Below are positions 18,301-26,178 of a stretch of DNA of 64,000 bases, piece by piece. The notes beneath the pieces are model-generated. The model did no database searches. It was given only the letters and a program-made list of their open reading frames with translations, and was not told where the DNA came from. The DNA comes from Thermogemmatispora tikiterensis. Its GTDB lineage: Bacteria; Chloroflexota; Ktedonobacteria; Ktedonobacterales; Ktedonobacteraceae. Where the stretch lies: positions 3,580,671 to 3,644,670 of the forward strand of contig NZ_MCIF01000002.1 in assembly GCF_003268475.1 (NCBI RefSeq), written 5' to 3'. The position numbers were made by a program, and so were the translations under genes. The number at the start of each line of letters is the position of its first letter. Positions within the stretch are counted from its first letter, which is position 1.

Positions 18301-19290
18301 AGTGCGGTAGAGGTCCTGGCCCGTGTGAGCATGGCCCATTGCTTGCTCTCCCAGGGAAAGCCCGAGGAGGCTATTCAGCAATTGGAGCAGGCCCTGCAGT
18401 TGGTGCGCCGCTCACCTGCCGCTATGGACCCGACCATCTGGGCCGCTCGCCCTCGCGAGGATGATGAGGAGCATCAGGCCCCCGAGGTGGAAATCTCCCT
18501 CTTGCTGGCCAAGGCCTACCGCCGCGCTGGCAAAGAGGAGCAGATGCAGGCGGTGCTCCGCCGCATTAAGCAGATGACCACCTATCAGGATGAGGTGGCC
18601 TCAGCTCTGGCCGAGATCTCGGCCCGTCAGGGCGATATCGATAGCGCCCTCCAGGAGTACGCTGAGCTGGCTCGCTACTATCTCAGTAAACGCCAGGGCG
18701 ATAACGCTCTCAATGTGCTCAATGAGATGGTGCGCCTGGCTCCCCAGGACCCTCGCGCCCATGCCGAGCTGGCTGACATCTATATTAATCGCGGCCAGCT
18801 TGAGGAGGGCATTGCCGAGCTGCGCCTGCTGGCCGATATCTATGAACGCCGTAATCAGCGCGGTGAAGCCTCTGAAGCTATGCGCCGCATCGCCGATATC
18901 TACGCCGAAATGGGCAATAATGAGGAGGCTCTGACCTGCTATCGCCGCGCTGTGGACCTCGCTCCTAACGATATGAGCCTCTTGCGCGAGGTCGTGGCTT
19001 TCTGCTGGCGCATCGGTCGCACACGCGAGGCTACCGAGTATCAGACGGTGGTGGCTCGCTACTACTTCGAGACCCATCAGGTCAAGGAGGCTGTGGCTGC
19101 TCTGCAGCAGTTGATTGCCATCGATCGCCATAACTACGAAGCCTACGATATGCTCGGGCAGACCTATCAGTCAGTCGGGGAGTACGAGCAGGCGAGCCGC
19201 GTGTATAAGAACCTGGCACGCGTGAAGCCCGATAGCACCATCGCCCGCGAGCGCCTGGCCGCTTTGCAGGCGCTGCGCTCTGGTCAGTAG
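15358..19290 (+). CDS. Giant tetratricopeptide-repeat protein with Pro/Ala-rich linker
   Basis: 1310 residues. The architecture in order is: TPR-like helical repeats (residues ~10-200), a Gly-rich spacer (~205-280), a second TPR block (~285-445), a Pro/Ala-rich linker with PAPAPAP runs (~450-685), then a long TPR array (~715-1305) with repeated WxxAI, AxAxYxxAL and P-x2-P-type positions. No signal peptide, transmembrane segment or catalytic domain is visible, so it is probably a cytoplasmic scaffold. Start ATG follows GAGAAGGAAGAAAG; an ATG at 15391 is an alternative. The partner is unknown. A strong terminator lies downstream and the gene stands alone on its strand. Confidence 0.85.
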   Translation: MPGNRQVFETAMDAADRYRWDSKWTEAAREYQRALAEFPDDTAAHEGLGFCYMQTKQWQQALDEYEYLLKRKPHDIIVLSKVAELYGWLSRREEAYNAYLQLADLYAQAGQGARAEAAWQKALQFSPASPEPHERLANYYAEKKDLSLMIQERLAAARGYLLRNDLAAARAQCEEVLRVDVSNAEARSLLEQIAGLPQRPAGSAGSLAGEALAGAPSGEDGYAGQEASFTGSPVAGPAAPGNISGGNTGIMGNMGSAGNFGGMGNPGQALAPAGPAGGGAAPQRRITASQVTGILRQAQAFQAQGRYNDAIDLCEQILESGFDRPDARYFLGWLYQEQKRWDDAIRQFQMLLNDPEYALSCYYALGQCYRARGDLRTATVHFDEAVDRVNLDALTIEEADQLVQLCQEAAEAHRLLGEQEQALTIYNALLGFLRSRGWSDKVAQVELLLKQMQSAPPSPQPSTPPPSLQQQQLQAPPGLPPEQPATPSIQDAATMMFSVPGPGPAAAPQPPAAPVAPAPAPAPAAPAPAPAPSAASAAGELPDWLTGILNEPAPAQPAPAAAAPAPAPAPAAPAPQPATPAAPPPSPTAPNPPAPASSASWLTDSPTRQVELQPPAPAAPPAPAPAPAPAPDPFPAQGQVPAPPAAPSVAAAPAPAPLTLEQLSPASPTPPSATRDNVEELLSKIAGNTARDESLQQVAGAVLASTASLPEGIRMQVVRSMQDIQRYIEHGLLNPAIDECLKVIEIAPQYLDVHQVLCEIYVRQGRIEQAITKYAILVDTYIANGRIDDAIATYRRILQLEPNNLTYRMRLINLLSSHGNKEDLLRERTQAAEAYLRLGYMDRALSELEQALQESPTSVPTRLNYALALQKLGRSQQAAAEYQRVLQVDPRNIVALVRWHLLMITGAAPSGRASALELLTRIRWQLRGQGQRHYEVVAREYTQALELQPGNADLHFSLGQIHQQAGYFDRAVASYQQATRDSAVEVLARVSMAHCLLSQGKPEEAIQQLEQALQLVRRSPAAMDPTIWAARPREDDEEHQAPEVEISLLLAKAYRRAGKEEQMQAVLRRIKQMTTYQDEVASALAEISARQGDIDSALQEYAELARYYLSKRQGDNALNVLNEMVRLAPQDPRAHAELADIYINRGQLEEGIAELRLLADIYERRNQRGEASEAMRRIADIYAEMGNNEEALTCYRRAVDLAPNDMSLLREVVAFCWRIGRTREATEYQTVVARYYFETHQVKEAVAALQQLIAIDRHNYEAYDMLGQTYQSVGEYEQASRVYKNLARVKPDSTIARERLAALQALRSGQ

Positions 19291-19470
19291 CCTGAGCCAG
19301 GCTTTCTGGCACAGCTCAGATCACTCGTGCTGGGATAAGGGGGAGACTTATCCTGACTCGCTCCGCTCGGAGCGTGGGGGAGATCAAGACAAGACACCAG
19401 AGCTGACCTCTCCTCTGCTACAGGAGAGAGACAGGCAGCTCGCTCTGATGAGCTAAAGCAGCACTCAAGA

Positions 19471-19513
19471 AAATGGGGATCGGCAGGACCGTAGGGCCGA
19501 TCCCCTCTTTTTT
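19471..19513. terminator. Bidirectional Rho-independent terminator
   Basis: A perfect 10-bp stem GGGGATCGGC (19475-19484) with GCCGATCCCC (19496-19505), an 11-nt loop and TCTTTTTT on the plus side; AGAAAA before the stem gives a T-rich tract on the minus side. It separates the TPR gene from the convergent wall-gene run. Confidence 0.9.
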
Positions 19514-19561
19514 GGCTTTTGCTGGGCCAGATCTCAAAAGACCCGCTGAGCAACGCGCTCT

Positions 19562-20716
19562 CTAGCCCTGCTGAGAGGCACCAGGCAGAGCCGCCTCGGC
19601 CTGGTGAGCATCAGCTGATCGCTGCGCCTGGGCTGTCCGTTCCCCGCCTATTGCTGGCTGGGCCTGGGGCTGACGCTGCAAGCGGCTCCGCTGCTGCTGA
19701 TCACGCCAGCGCTTCAGATCCAGCAGACGACGATAAGCCTGATAGACGAGGGGCTTGTAGGCCAGGTCATGGGTCTCCAGGAAGCGCAGAGGATAGCCGC
19801 CGAAGCCTTGCTTGAAGATGTAGACCCCCCATAGCTCTTGCCCTTCCTCGAGAACATCAGGAATGCCACGGAAGTTGTAATACCAGCAACCATGCTCTTT
19901 GGCCCAGCGGATGGCTGTCCATTGGAGCAGGTGATTGGGCATGCGATTGCGGTGTTCGTTTGAGGAAGCTCCGTACATGTACCAGCTCCAGCGGCCAAAG
20001 CGCAAGGCGAGTAGACCAGCGATCGCTTGCCCTTCATATTCGGCCAGGAAGAGTGCAGCGCGGTCGCCTTCGCTGTAGAGGCGCATGACGTCCTCGTAGT
20101 GAGCCTTCTCATGGATGAAGAAGTGATCACGCTCACTGGTGATGCGGTAGAGGCGGTAAAAGGTATCCAGGTCTGCAGGCCCTTCACCCCTGCGTACACT
20201 GACTCCCTTGCGGGCGGCCAGGCGAATGTTATAGCGCCACTTCTCTTTCATGTTGGCCAGCAAGGTCTGCTCGTCGGGACGGATGTCCAGCACCCACTCG
20301 TGGCGGATGTGCATGGCGTAGGGCGTGCGGCGGAAGCCGTGCCTGCGCAAGGCGGCCAGCCAGCTCTCATCACCATCGGGCACACTCGGCTCTACCTTGA
20401 GCATGAAGGCGCCGCGCCGCCGGGCCTCCTGGCGCACAAAATCCAGTAGCTGGCCCAGGGCCGGTGAGCTGGGATCGTCAATGACTGGCCCGCGCGGAGC
20501 GTAAAAATAGGTTCCCAGCACCGGCAGGCGCGAGACAAGGACGAGCATGGCAGCGCAGAGCTGTCCCCGATCGTCGACAACTCCGGTATACAGAGCTTCG
20601 GCTCCAAGATGAGGGGCCAGCTGCCCCCACTCATAGGACTGGGTGATATTACAGCAAACCGAGGCAGCTACAAAGTCGTTCCACTGCTGCCGGTCGCTAA
20701 TAAGGCGCGCTTCCAT
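19562..20716 (-). CDS. FemAB/FemX-family peptidoglycan bridge aminoacyltransferase (1)
   Basis: 384 residues from the ATG at 20716 (GAGGG upstream). Typical FemAB features are visible: TQSYEWGQL near residue 27, ITSERDHFFIH in the middle, FGRWSWYMYGASS, and YNFRGIP...LWGVYIFKQGFGG near residue 300. The fold is two GNAT-like domains. Family members add amino acids from aminoacyl-tRNA to lipid II stem peptides or build interpeptide bridges in the cytoplasm. The C-terminal ~45 residues are Gln/Ala-rich and poorly ordered. A paralogue lies 273 bp upstream on the same strand, which fits sequential addition of two residues; the added amino acids cannot be read from sequence. Confidence 0.88.
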   Translation of the reverse strand: MEARLISDRQQWNDFVAASVCCNITQSYEWGQLAPHLGAEALYTGVVDDRGQLCAAMLVLVSRLPVLGTYFYAPRGPVIDDPSSPALGQLLDFVRQEARRRGAFMLKVEPSVPDGDESWLAALRRHGFRRTPYAMHIRHEWVLDIRPDEQTLLANMKEKWRYNIRLAARKGVSVRRGEGPADLDTFYRLYRITSERDHFFIHEKAHYEDVMRLYSEGDRAALFLAEYEGQAIAGLLALRFGRWSWYMYGASSNEHRNRMPNHLLQWTAIRWAKEHGCWYYNFRGIPDVLEEGQELWGVYIFKQGFGGYPLRFLETHDLAYKPLVYQAYRRLLDLKRWRDQQQRSRLQRQPQAQPAIGGERTAQAQRSADAHQAEAALPGASQQG

Positions 20717-20989
20717 AAATTTTCCCTCAGAGATGGACAGGTGCAACCAACGTTCATAATCTCTCGCTTTATCAGTGCATCAGTGCAATAGATGGCAGAT
20801 CAACGCTCACAGGAGAGACAGTTTCCCACCCCTGGCTCAGGACGATGACCGGCGCCTGAGCCTGACCTCTTCCGCATTTGCCTGGGCCAGCCAGCCGCCT
20901 GCTAAAGCAGAAGCGCCGGCTCCCCCCTTCTCCCCGTTATCGCTGTTTACGCAAGGCTGGTGGCGAACACGCCTGAGCGAGGAGGGCGC

Positions 20990-22213
20990 TCACTGGCTGG
21001 CACCGGAAGACGAGGCTGGCTCTGCTGGTCGGGCGCCTTTCTCCTTTTGACTGTCGCCCTGCGCCGAGGCCTCAGATCGATCGGTTTGACCGGCTGAGCC
21101 AGGCTTGCCTCCCTGCCTGCCACGCGCCGCCCGCTCTAGCTCGACCCGCCGCCGCTCGGCTCGCCTGCGCTCGCGCCGAATCTCTACCAGCTTGCTCCAG
21201 AGGCGATACATCAGGGGGCGATAGACATAGTCCTGCGTTGGCATGTTGAGGCGCGAATAGCCGCCAAAGCCTTGCTTATATTCGTAGACGCCCCACATCT
21301 CTTCGCCAGGCTCCAGCACCTCGGGAATAGCACGAAAATCGAAGTGCGTGCAGCCCTGCTCTTTAGCCCACTGGATACAGCGATACTGCAGCAGATAAGC
21401 GGCCTTCAGGTTGCGCTTATGGTTGGCGGTGGCCCCAAACATGTCCCAACACCAATTTCCGAAGCGGATCAGCATCTTGGCGGCCAGGGCCTCGCCTTCG
21501 TGTTCGGCCAGGAAGAGCACAGCATCACCGTGCGTGGCGAACTGGCGCAGGATCTCGCGATGATAGTCTTTGCTGTGGATGAAAAAAGCGTCGCGCTCGC
21601 TGGTGATCTTCAGCAGGGCATAATAGGCGTCGAAATCGGCATCGCTGCTGGCTTCTCGCACGGTGACACCCTTGCGCCCGGCCACGCGCACGTTCTGCCG
21701 CCAGGTCATCTTGAAGTTGGCAAAGAGGGTTTCTAGAGGAGGCCGGATATCCAGCACCCAGCTGCGCCGTGGGTGGATAGCATAGGGGTAAGTACGAAAG
21801 CCGAGCGCGCGGTAAGCATTCTGCCATTGCTCTAGACGCGGGTCATCATCGGCGATGTTGGGTTCGAGGCGCAGCACCACGCTGCCTTCGCGGCGGGCGA
21901 TAGCGTGGGCCTCAGCGATCAGCGCGGGCAGGGCTGGCGAGTCCGGCGCCTCGACCGTGGGACCACGGGAGCTGTAGAGCCAGTTGAGCTGCAGACCGGG
22001 CAGGCGAACGGGCAGCGGCACCGGAGCAACCGAGACCATCATGGCGCCGATCAGCTGGCCTCCTTCCAGTGCGCCCAACCGGTAAATGCGTCCACCAAGA
22101 TACTTCGTTAGCTCACCCCACTCATATGACTGGAGCAGATGTCCACCTGGCTGGGAGGTCAGAAAGGCGTTCCACTGCTCGCGATCTGTGATTTCCTGCA
22201 CAACAACTGTCAT
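20990..22213 (-). CDS. FemAB/FemX-family peptidoglycan bridge aminoacyltransferase (2)
   Basis: 407 residues. It is a paralogue of the downstream gene with the same landmarks: LQSYEWGELTKYL, KITSERDAFFIH, FGNWCWDMFGATA and FDFRAIP...MWGVYEYKQGFGG. The C-terminal ~65 residues are a charged Arg/Glu then Ser/Gly/Ala-rich tail not found in the catalytic fold; a basic segment (RRERRRAERRR) could form a helix that contacts tRNA, as the coiled coil does in FemA, but this is inference. It starts 26 bp after the GNAT gene on the same strand, so the two are probably co-transcribed. Probable role: building the peptidoglycan cross-bridge. Confidence 0.88.
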   Translation of the reverse strand: MTVVVQEITDREQWNAFLTSQPGGHLLQSYEWGELTKYLGGRIYRLGALEGGQLIGAMMVSVAPVPLPVRLPGLQLNWLYSSRGPTVEAPDSPALPALIAEAHAIARREGSVVLRLEPNIADDDPRLEQWQNAYRALGFRTYPYAIHPRRSWVLDIRPPLETLFANFKMTWRQNVRVAGRKGVTVREASSDADFDAYYALLKITSERDAFFIHSKDYHREILRQFATHGDAVLFLAEHEGEALAAKMLIRFGNWCWDMFGATANHKRNLKAAYLLQYRCIQWAKEQGCTHFDFRAIPEVLEPGEEMWGVYEYKQGFGGYSRLNMPTQDYVYRPLMYRLWSKLVEIRRERRRAERRRVELERAARGRQGGKPGSAGQTDRSEASAQGDSQKEKGARPAEPASSSGASQ

Positions 22214-22239
22214 GACAAACGCCTGTCCTCTAACAAACT

Positions 22240-22824
22240 TCAGCTTCCCTTATTGTCCTGATGTAGGTTTTCAAGATATTCGCTTCTCAGCAAACTGTAG
22301 ACGCGAACATCATGGTACTTGCCGAAGCGCAGAATCGCCTGACGCAGGGTCCCCTCGTATTTAAAGCCAGCCTTCTCATCCGCCCGCCAGCCGCCGATAT
22401 TCTCTTCCATGTCCTGCGTCTGAATACGATTCAGGTTCAACTCCATGAAACCATAGCGGATCATCAGTTTGGTGGCCTCGGTACCGTAGCCCTGGCCCCA
22501 GACCGCGCGATCGCCAATGATAATATAGAATTCTGCTGTCTGGTTAATATAGTTAATATCCTTTAAACCAACGAGACCGATCAGGCGATTGTTGCTTTTA
22601 AGCGCTACTCCAAAGATAATGTGTTTACCATCCCTGTACAGTTGTTCCAGACGTTCCTTAGCACGAGAGTCGCTTGTCGGATAGATCGAAAAATAGCGGC
22701 GAATCTCCTCATCGTTGAGCCAGGTCGCGTAGAGATGATTGTCCTGAGTGGGTTCCAGCGGGCGCAAATAGACGCGCTCGCCGACGAGAAACGGATTCTG
22801 GAGCTGGGCAGTCTCTTCAGCCAT
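22240..22824 (-). CDS. GNAT-family N-acetyltransferase (RimJ/RimL-like)
   Basis: 194 residues. It has the RimJ/RimL-type start VYLRPLEPTQD, the acetyl-CoA pyrophosphate loop QGYGTEA in motif A, and the NRIQTQ...EKAGFKYEGTLRQA ending typical of this group. These enzymes transfer acetyl groups from acetyl-CoA to protein N-termini, amino groups of antibiotics or small amines. The neighbouring FemAB genes suggest a substrate linked to wall precursors, but this is only context. AGGAGTGAGAAG precedes the ATG. It appears to be the first gene of a three-gene unit with both FemAB genes. Confidence 0.85.
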   Translation of the reverse strand: MAEETAQLQNPFLVGERVYLRPLEPTQDNHLYATWLNDEEIRRYFSIYPTSDSRAKERLEQLYRDGKHIIFGVALKSNNRLIGLVGLKDINYINQTAEFYIIIGDRAVWGQGYGTEATKLMIRYGFMELNLNRIQTQDMEENIGGWRADEKAGFKYEGTLRQAILRFGKYHDVRVYSLLRSEYLENLHQDNKGS

Positions 22825-22978
22825 CGTCTTCTCACTCCTGGGATAGAATGGTGCGCGCCACGCCTGCTGTTGAGCGCGCTAACGCTCCGGGGAGATGTGG
22901 CGTGGCGGGCAGGAGAAACGTGCTAGACCTGTTCTTCGCTGAGCTGAGTATCCTGACACAATCGGCTAGTGCCAGTCC

Positions 22979-23007
22979 AGTATAGCATAGTCCCCCAAGG
23001 CCGACAA
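22979..23007 (-). promoter_or_regulatory. Promoter candidate for the GNAT-FemAB unit
   Basis: On the minus strand, TTGTCG (23002-23007), a 17-bp spacer and TATACT (22979-22984). The leader would be ~150 nt and contains an inverted repeat CGCCACGCC / GGCGTGGCG (22856-22864, 22899-22907) enclosing a smaller GAGCG/CGCTC hairpin. The 22825-23199 gap holds no gene. Confidence 0.45.
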
Positions 23008-23199
23008 CGCACGGGGCCAGTCTCTAGGACCAGAGGGGTGCGCGTGCGCTGGCGCTCAGCTTCTTGCCTCTTTGTCTGCCTCTCTCTCTGCCTCTTGGCC
23101 TGCCGCTCCAGCTGGCAGAGAAGAAGGCACTGCACTGATCGACCGTTGCCCGCAGTGCCCGGTCCTCTCGGCTGGCTGGTTGACTCGCCTGCCCTGACT

Positions 23200-24564
23200 C
23201 TAAACGAAGCGGGGGATGGGCCAGAGATGGTAGTGGATCTTCAAAGCGATGATGCGCGTGACCGAAGCATCGATAGCGCTCTGCGAGAGCTGTCCGCTGG
23301 CCAGGGCCTGCTTGATAGCGGCCACAGCGTTGCGCAGATCGTAAGAGCTGCGCACCCCCAGGATCATATCGTTGCCCGCCGCCAGAGCTAAGACCACGGC
23401 CTCTGGCAGGTTCCATTTCTTGGCGATACCCTCCATATAGAGTGCGTCGGTGATCACTACACCGTCGTAACCCAGCTCCTGGCGCAGAATGCCCGTCACA
23501 ATAGTCGGAGACAGCTCCGCCGGCCAGACAGGGTCAAGAGCCGGCATCAGCAGGTCGGTTGTCATGATCATGCCTGGGTGGTCTAGCGGCTGGGGGGACT
23601 GGATGAAGTGTTTGAAAGGCACCAGCTCAGTGCTGTAGATCTGCTCACGGCTGCGCCTGATCACCGGGAGATCGGCGTGGGCATCAGTTTGAGCGGCGCC
23701 CAGGCCCGGAAAATGTTTGAGACAGGCAATGACCCCATCGCCCTGGACAGCGCGCAGGTAGGCCCCGCCGTAGTCGATTACTGACTGCGGCGTATAGCCC
23801 CACGTGCGTAGATACTGATCGGGACCATTGACCACCGGCACATCGACATCGGGGGCCAGGTCGGTGTTCAACCCCAGCGCCTTCAAATCATGAGCGATCC
23901 CGTGACCAAGCGCGGCGGCATTGCTGACTTTGCCCGTCTGATAGACTTCCAGGGCCCCGGGCCGATGGCCGTAGATATTGTTGATCCGCTCGACAAAGCC
24001 GCCCTCCTCATCCGCAGAAATGAAGAGCGGCATCCAGGCCTGTGCCTGCATGTGCTGGATATCGGCCCGTGTCTGCTGGAAGGTACGCATCTGGGCCGCG
24101 TACATAATCACGCCACCCGCATAGAGATCGTGAATCATCGTCTCCAGGTCCGCCGAGTAGGTTATGCCATAATACTGAACCATGAAGAGCTGGCCGAGCT
24201 TTTGGTCGAGAGTCATGTGGGCCAGGTAGAGACGGGCCAGGGCTTGCTCGTTCATGGCGGCCTCGCGATGACGCAGAGCCTCAACCTGGGCGGGGGTCAA
24301 CGGATTGCTAATAAAAGGGCCGGCCAGAAGCGTCTCCTGGAGCTGGCTCATCTGCCGCGGCTGCCACGGTGTATCGCCCTTACCCAACAGGACCGTCGCC
24401 AGAAGCAGGAGCGTGCCGCCCCTGACCAGCAAGAAACGCAGGGTGGAGAGCGAGCGCCGACGGCGACGAGGCCGCTGCCGAACAGGCGTAGCAGCGCTGG
24501 CCCCTGCTTCTGGGTGCTCTTGCGGGCGAGGGACCACCATCGGAGGGTTGCTGTCAGTGAACAT
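23200..24564 (-). CDS. Membrane-anchored glycoside hydrolase family 3 (NagZ-like), copy 1
   Basis: 454 residues. An Arg-rich cytoplasmic N-terminus and one hydrophobic segment (~43-62) suggest an uncleaved signal anchor with an extracellular catalytic domain. The GH3 domain shows DEEGGFVERI, KHFPGLGAAQTDAH near 283-296 (the Asp-x-His pair of NagZ-type enzymes) and VITDAL near 370 with the nucleophile Asp. NagZ-like enzymes release N-acetylglucosamine from muropeptides or act as beta-hexosaminidases. A paralogue lies directly upstream on the same strand. Given the FemAB genes downstream, action on peptidoglycan is likely but unproven. Confidence 0.88.
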   Translation of the reverse strand: MFTDSNPPMVVPRPQEHPEAGASAATPVRQRPRRRRRSLSTLRFLLVRGGTLLLLATVLLGKGDTPWQPRQMSQLQETLLAGPFISNPLTPAQVEALRHREAAMNEQALARLYLAHMTLDQKLGQLFMVQYYGITYSADLETMIHDLYAGGVIMYAAQMRTFQQTRADIQHMQAQAWMPLFISADEEGGFVERINNIYGHRPGALEVYQTGKVSNAAALGHGIAHDLKALGLNTDLAPDVDVPVVNGPDQYLRTWGYTPQSVIDYGGAYLRAVQGDGVIACLKHFPGLGAAQTDAHADLPVIRRSREQIYSTELVPFKHFIQSPQPLDHPGMIMTTDLLMPALDPVWPAELSPTIVTGILRQELGYDGVVITDALYMEGIAKKWNLPEAVVLALAAGNDMILGVRSSYDLRNAVAAIKQALASGQLSQSAIDASVTRIIALKIHYHLWPIPRFV

Positions 24565-24709
24565 TGCCAGGAGACTCCTGCATTCAGCTTAGCATTTTCT
24601 CTTATTCTACTCTAGAGAAGTAAGACAAGTGATATAATCCACAGATATCAATCAGCGTACTAAGAGAGCAAATGAAAGAGAGAGAAGAAACACATTACTC
24701 AGGCAGCTC

Positions 24710-26113
24710 CTAGGCTGAAGGAGGAACCGCGGGCATCAGATGATACTGCATCTTCAGGGCCAGAATGCGCGTCACTGCCTCGTTGACCCGCAGGATCGAG
24801 AGCCGTCCATCCTGGAGCGCCGCCTTGAGGCCGTTAATCATCGCCAGCGTTTGATCGCTGCCGGTAGGGCCGAGGAGCATATCGTTACCGGCATTCAGGG
24901 CCAGCACGGCGGCCTCTGACATGTCCCATTGCTGGGCGATGCCCTGCATATAGAGGGCGTCGGTAATCACCACGCCATCGTAGCCGAACTCCTGGCGCAG
25001 AATCTGGGTCATGAAGCGGTACGACAGCTCTCCGGGCCAATGCGGATCGATCGCGGGCATCAGCACATCGGTAGACATAATCATGCCCGGGCGCATATAC
25101 GGATTAGAGGCGTTTACAAAGTACTTATAAGGGGCCAGCTCGGTCGAGTAAATCTGGCTGACGCTACGGTTATCGGAGGGGAGGGTCTTATGCGCGTCCT
25201 CCGTGGTATCGCCCAGGCCGCCGGGGTAGTGTTTGATGCAGGCGATCAGACCGTCCTGCTGCATAGCGGCCATAAAAGGGCCGGCGTACTTAATCACATC
25301 CTGGGCGGTCGTACCGAATGTTCGTGTCACCGTGTCATAGCCTGGTACTAGCATCACATCGACATCGGGGGCCAGGTCGACGTTGATGCCCAGCGCCAGA
25401 AGATCGTGGGCCATCTTGTGGCCCTGTTGAGCTGCATAAGCCACGCTACCCGACTGGTAGATATCCCAGGCCGATGGGCGCGAACCGTAGATATGAGAGA
25501 GGCGGTGAACGTAGGGGCCACCTTCTTCGTCAGTGGAGATCAACAGAGGAATTTTGGCATGCTGCTGCATCAGGGCAATATCGTGCTTGGTCTGGGCAAA
25601 GCTCTGCATCTGAAACTCATAGAGAATGACGCCCCCTGCGTGCAAATTTGTAATCATATTGTCCAGGTCGGGTGAGTAGTAATCGTCGGCGTACTCCACC
25701 ATAATCAGCTGGCCCAGCTTCTCATCCAGCGACATCCGCGCCACGTAGAGACTCGCGAGCTGCTTGTAGGACATATGGTCGCTCAGATGACGTAAGGCGT
25801 TAATCTGAGCCGGGCTATAGGGGGCAGCGATGAACGGGCCAGAGGGATTGCTGGCAAAGGGATCAGCTATCACCGAGGAAGGGAGCGGTCCGGGGAAGAG
25901 ATAGGCCGCGTTAAAGTAGGCGAAAAGCGCTCCCCCAGCGGTGATGAAGGCCAGCACAAGCATGCCAATTCCGAGAAAGAGCCGTAGACGACTGGCGCGC
26001 CGCTGGCGTCGGGAGGGTACCTTCCCCGATGTCTCTCTCTTCCCGGGTAGCGCAACTGGGGTGTCTGCTAAAAAGGTAGCACTTTTGACAGACTTTTTCG
26101 AGAACAGAGACAT
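24710..26113 (-). CDS. Membrane-anchored glycoside hydrolase family 3 (NagZ-like), copy 2
   Basis: 467 residues. It is organised like copy 1: a basic N-terminus, one transmembrane segment (~45-67, FLGIGMLVLAFITAGG), then the GH3 catalytic domain with TDEEGGPYVHRL, KHYPGGLGDTTEDAH near 293 and VITDAL near 383. The catalytic loop has one extra Gly compared with copy 1, which might alter the His/Asp dyad position. TTAGGAG lies before the ATG and a good promoter just upstream. The two genes look like a tandem duplication that has diverged. Likely an extracellular exo-hexosaminidase. Confidence 0.88.
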   Translation of the reverse strand: MSLFSKKSVKSATFLADTPVALPGKRETSGKVPSRRQRRASRLRLFLGIGMLVLAFITAGGALFAYFNAAYLFPGPLPSSVIADPFASNPSGPFIAAPYSPAQINALRHLSDHMSYKQLASLYVARMSLDEKLGQLIMVEYADDYYSPDLDNMITNLHAGGVILYEFQMQSFAQTKHDIALMQQHAKIPLLISTDEEGGPYVHRLSHIYGSRPSAWDIYQSGSVAYAAQQGHKMAHDLLALGINVDLAPDVDVMLVPGYDTVTRTFGTTAQDVIKYAGPFMAAMQQDGLIACIKHYPGGLGDTTEDAHKTLPSDNRSVSQIYSTELAPYKYFVNASNPYMRPGMIMSTDVLMPAIDPHWPGELSYRFMTQILRQEFGYDGVVITDALYMQGIAQQWDMSEAAVLALNAGNDMLLGPTGSDQTLAMINGLKAALQDGRLSILRVNEAVTRILALKMQYHLMPAVPPSA

Positions 26114-26146
26114 AAAGACTCCTAATAGGAACCATGCTGTGTATCT

Positions 26147-26175
26147 ATTATAAAAACGTTATCAACAAATGTTTA
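26147..26175 (-). promoter_or_regulatory. Promoter of the second GH3 gene
   Basis: Minus strand TAAACA (26170-26175), 17-bp spacer, perfect TATAAT (26147-26152). The 5' untranslated region would be about 26 nt. The site lies between the dehydrogenase stop (26179) and the GH3 ATG, in a locally AT-rich patch. Confidence 0.65.
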
Positions 26176-26178
26176 AAA

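Noticed and set aside
24615-24660. TATAAT on the plus strand near 24634 as a promoter.
   Set aside because: No plus-strand gene follows, and no -35 is found at a workable distance.
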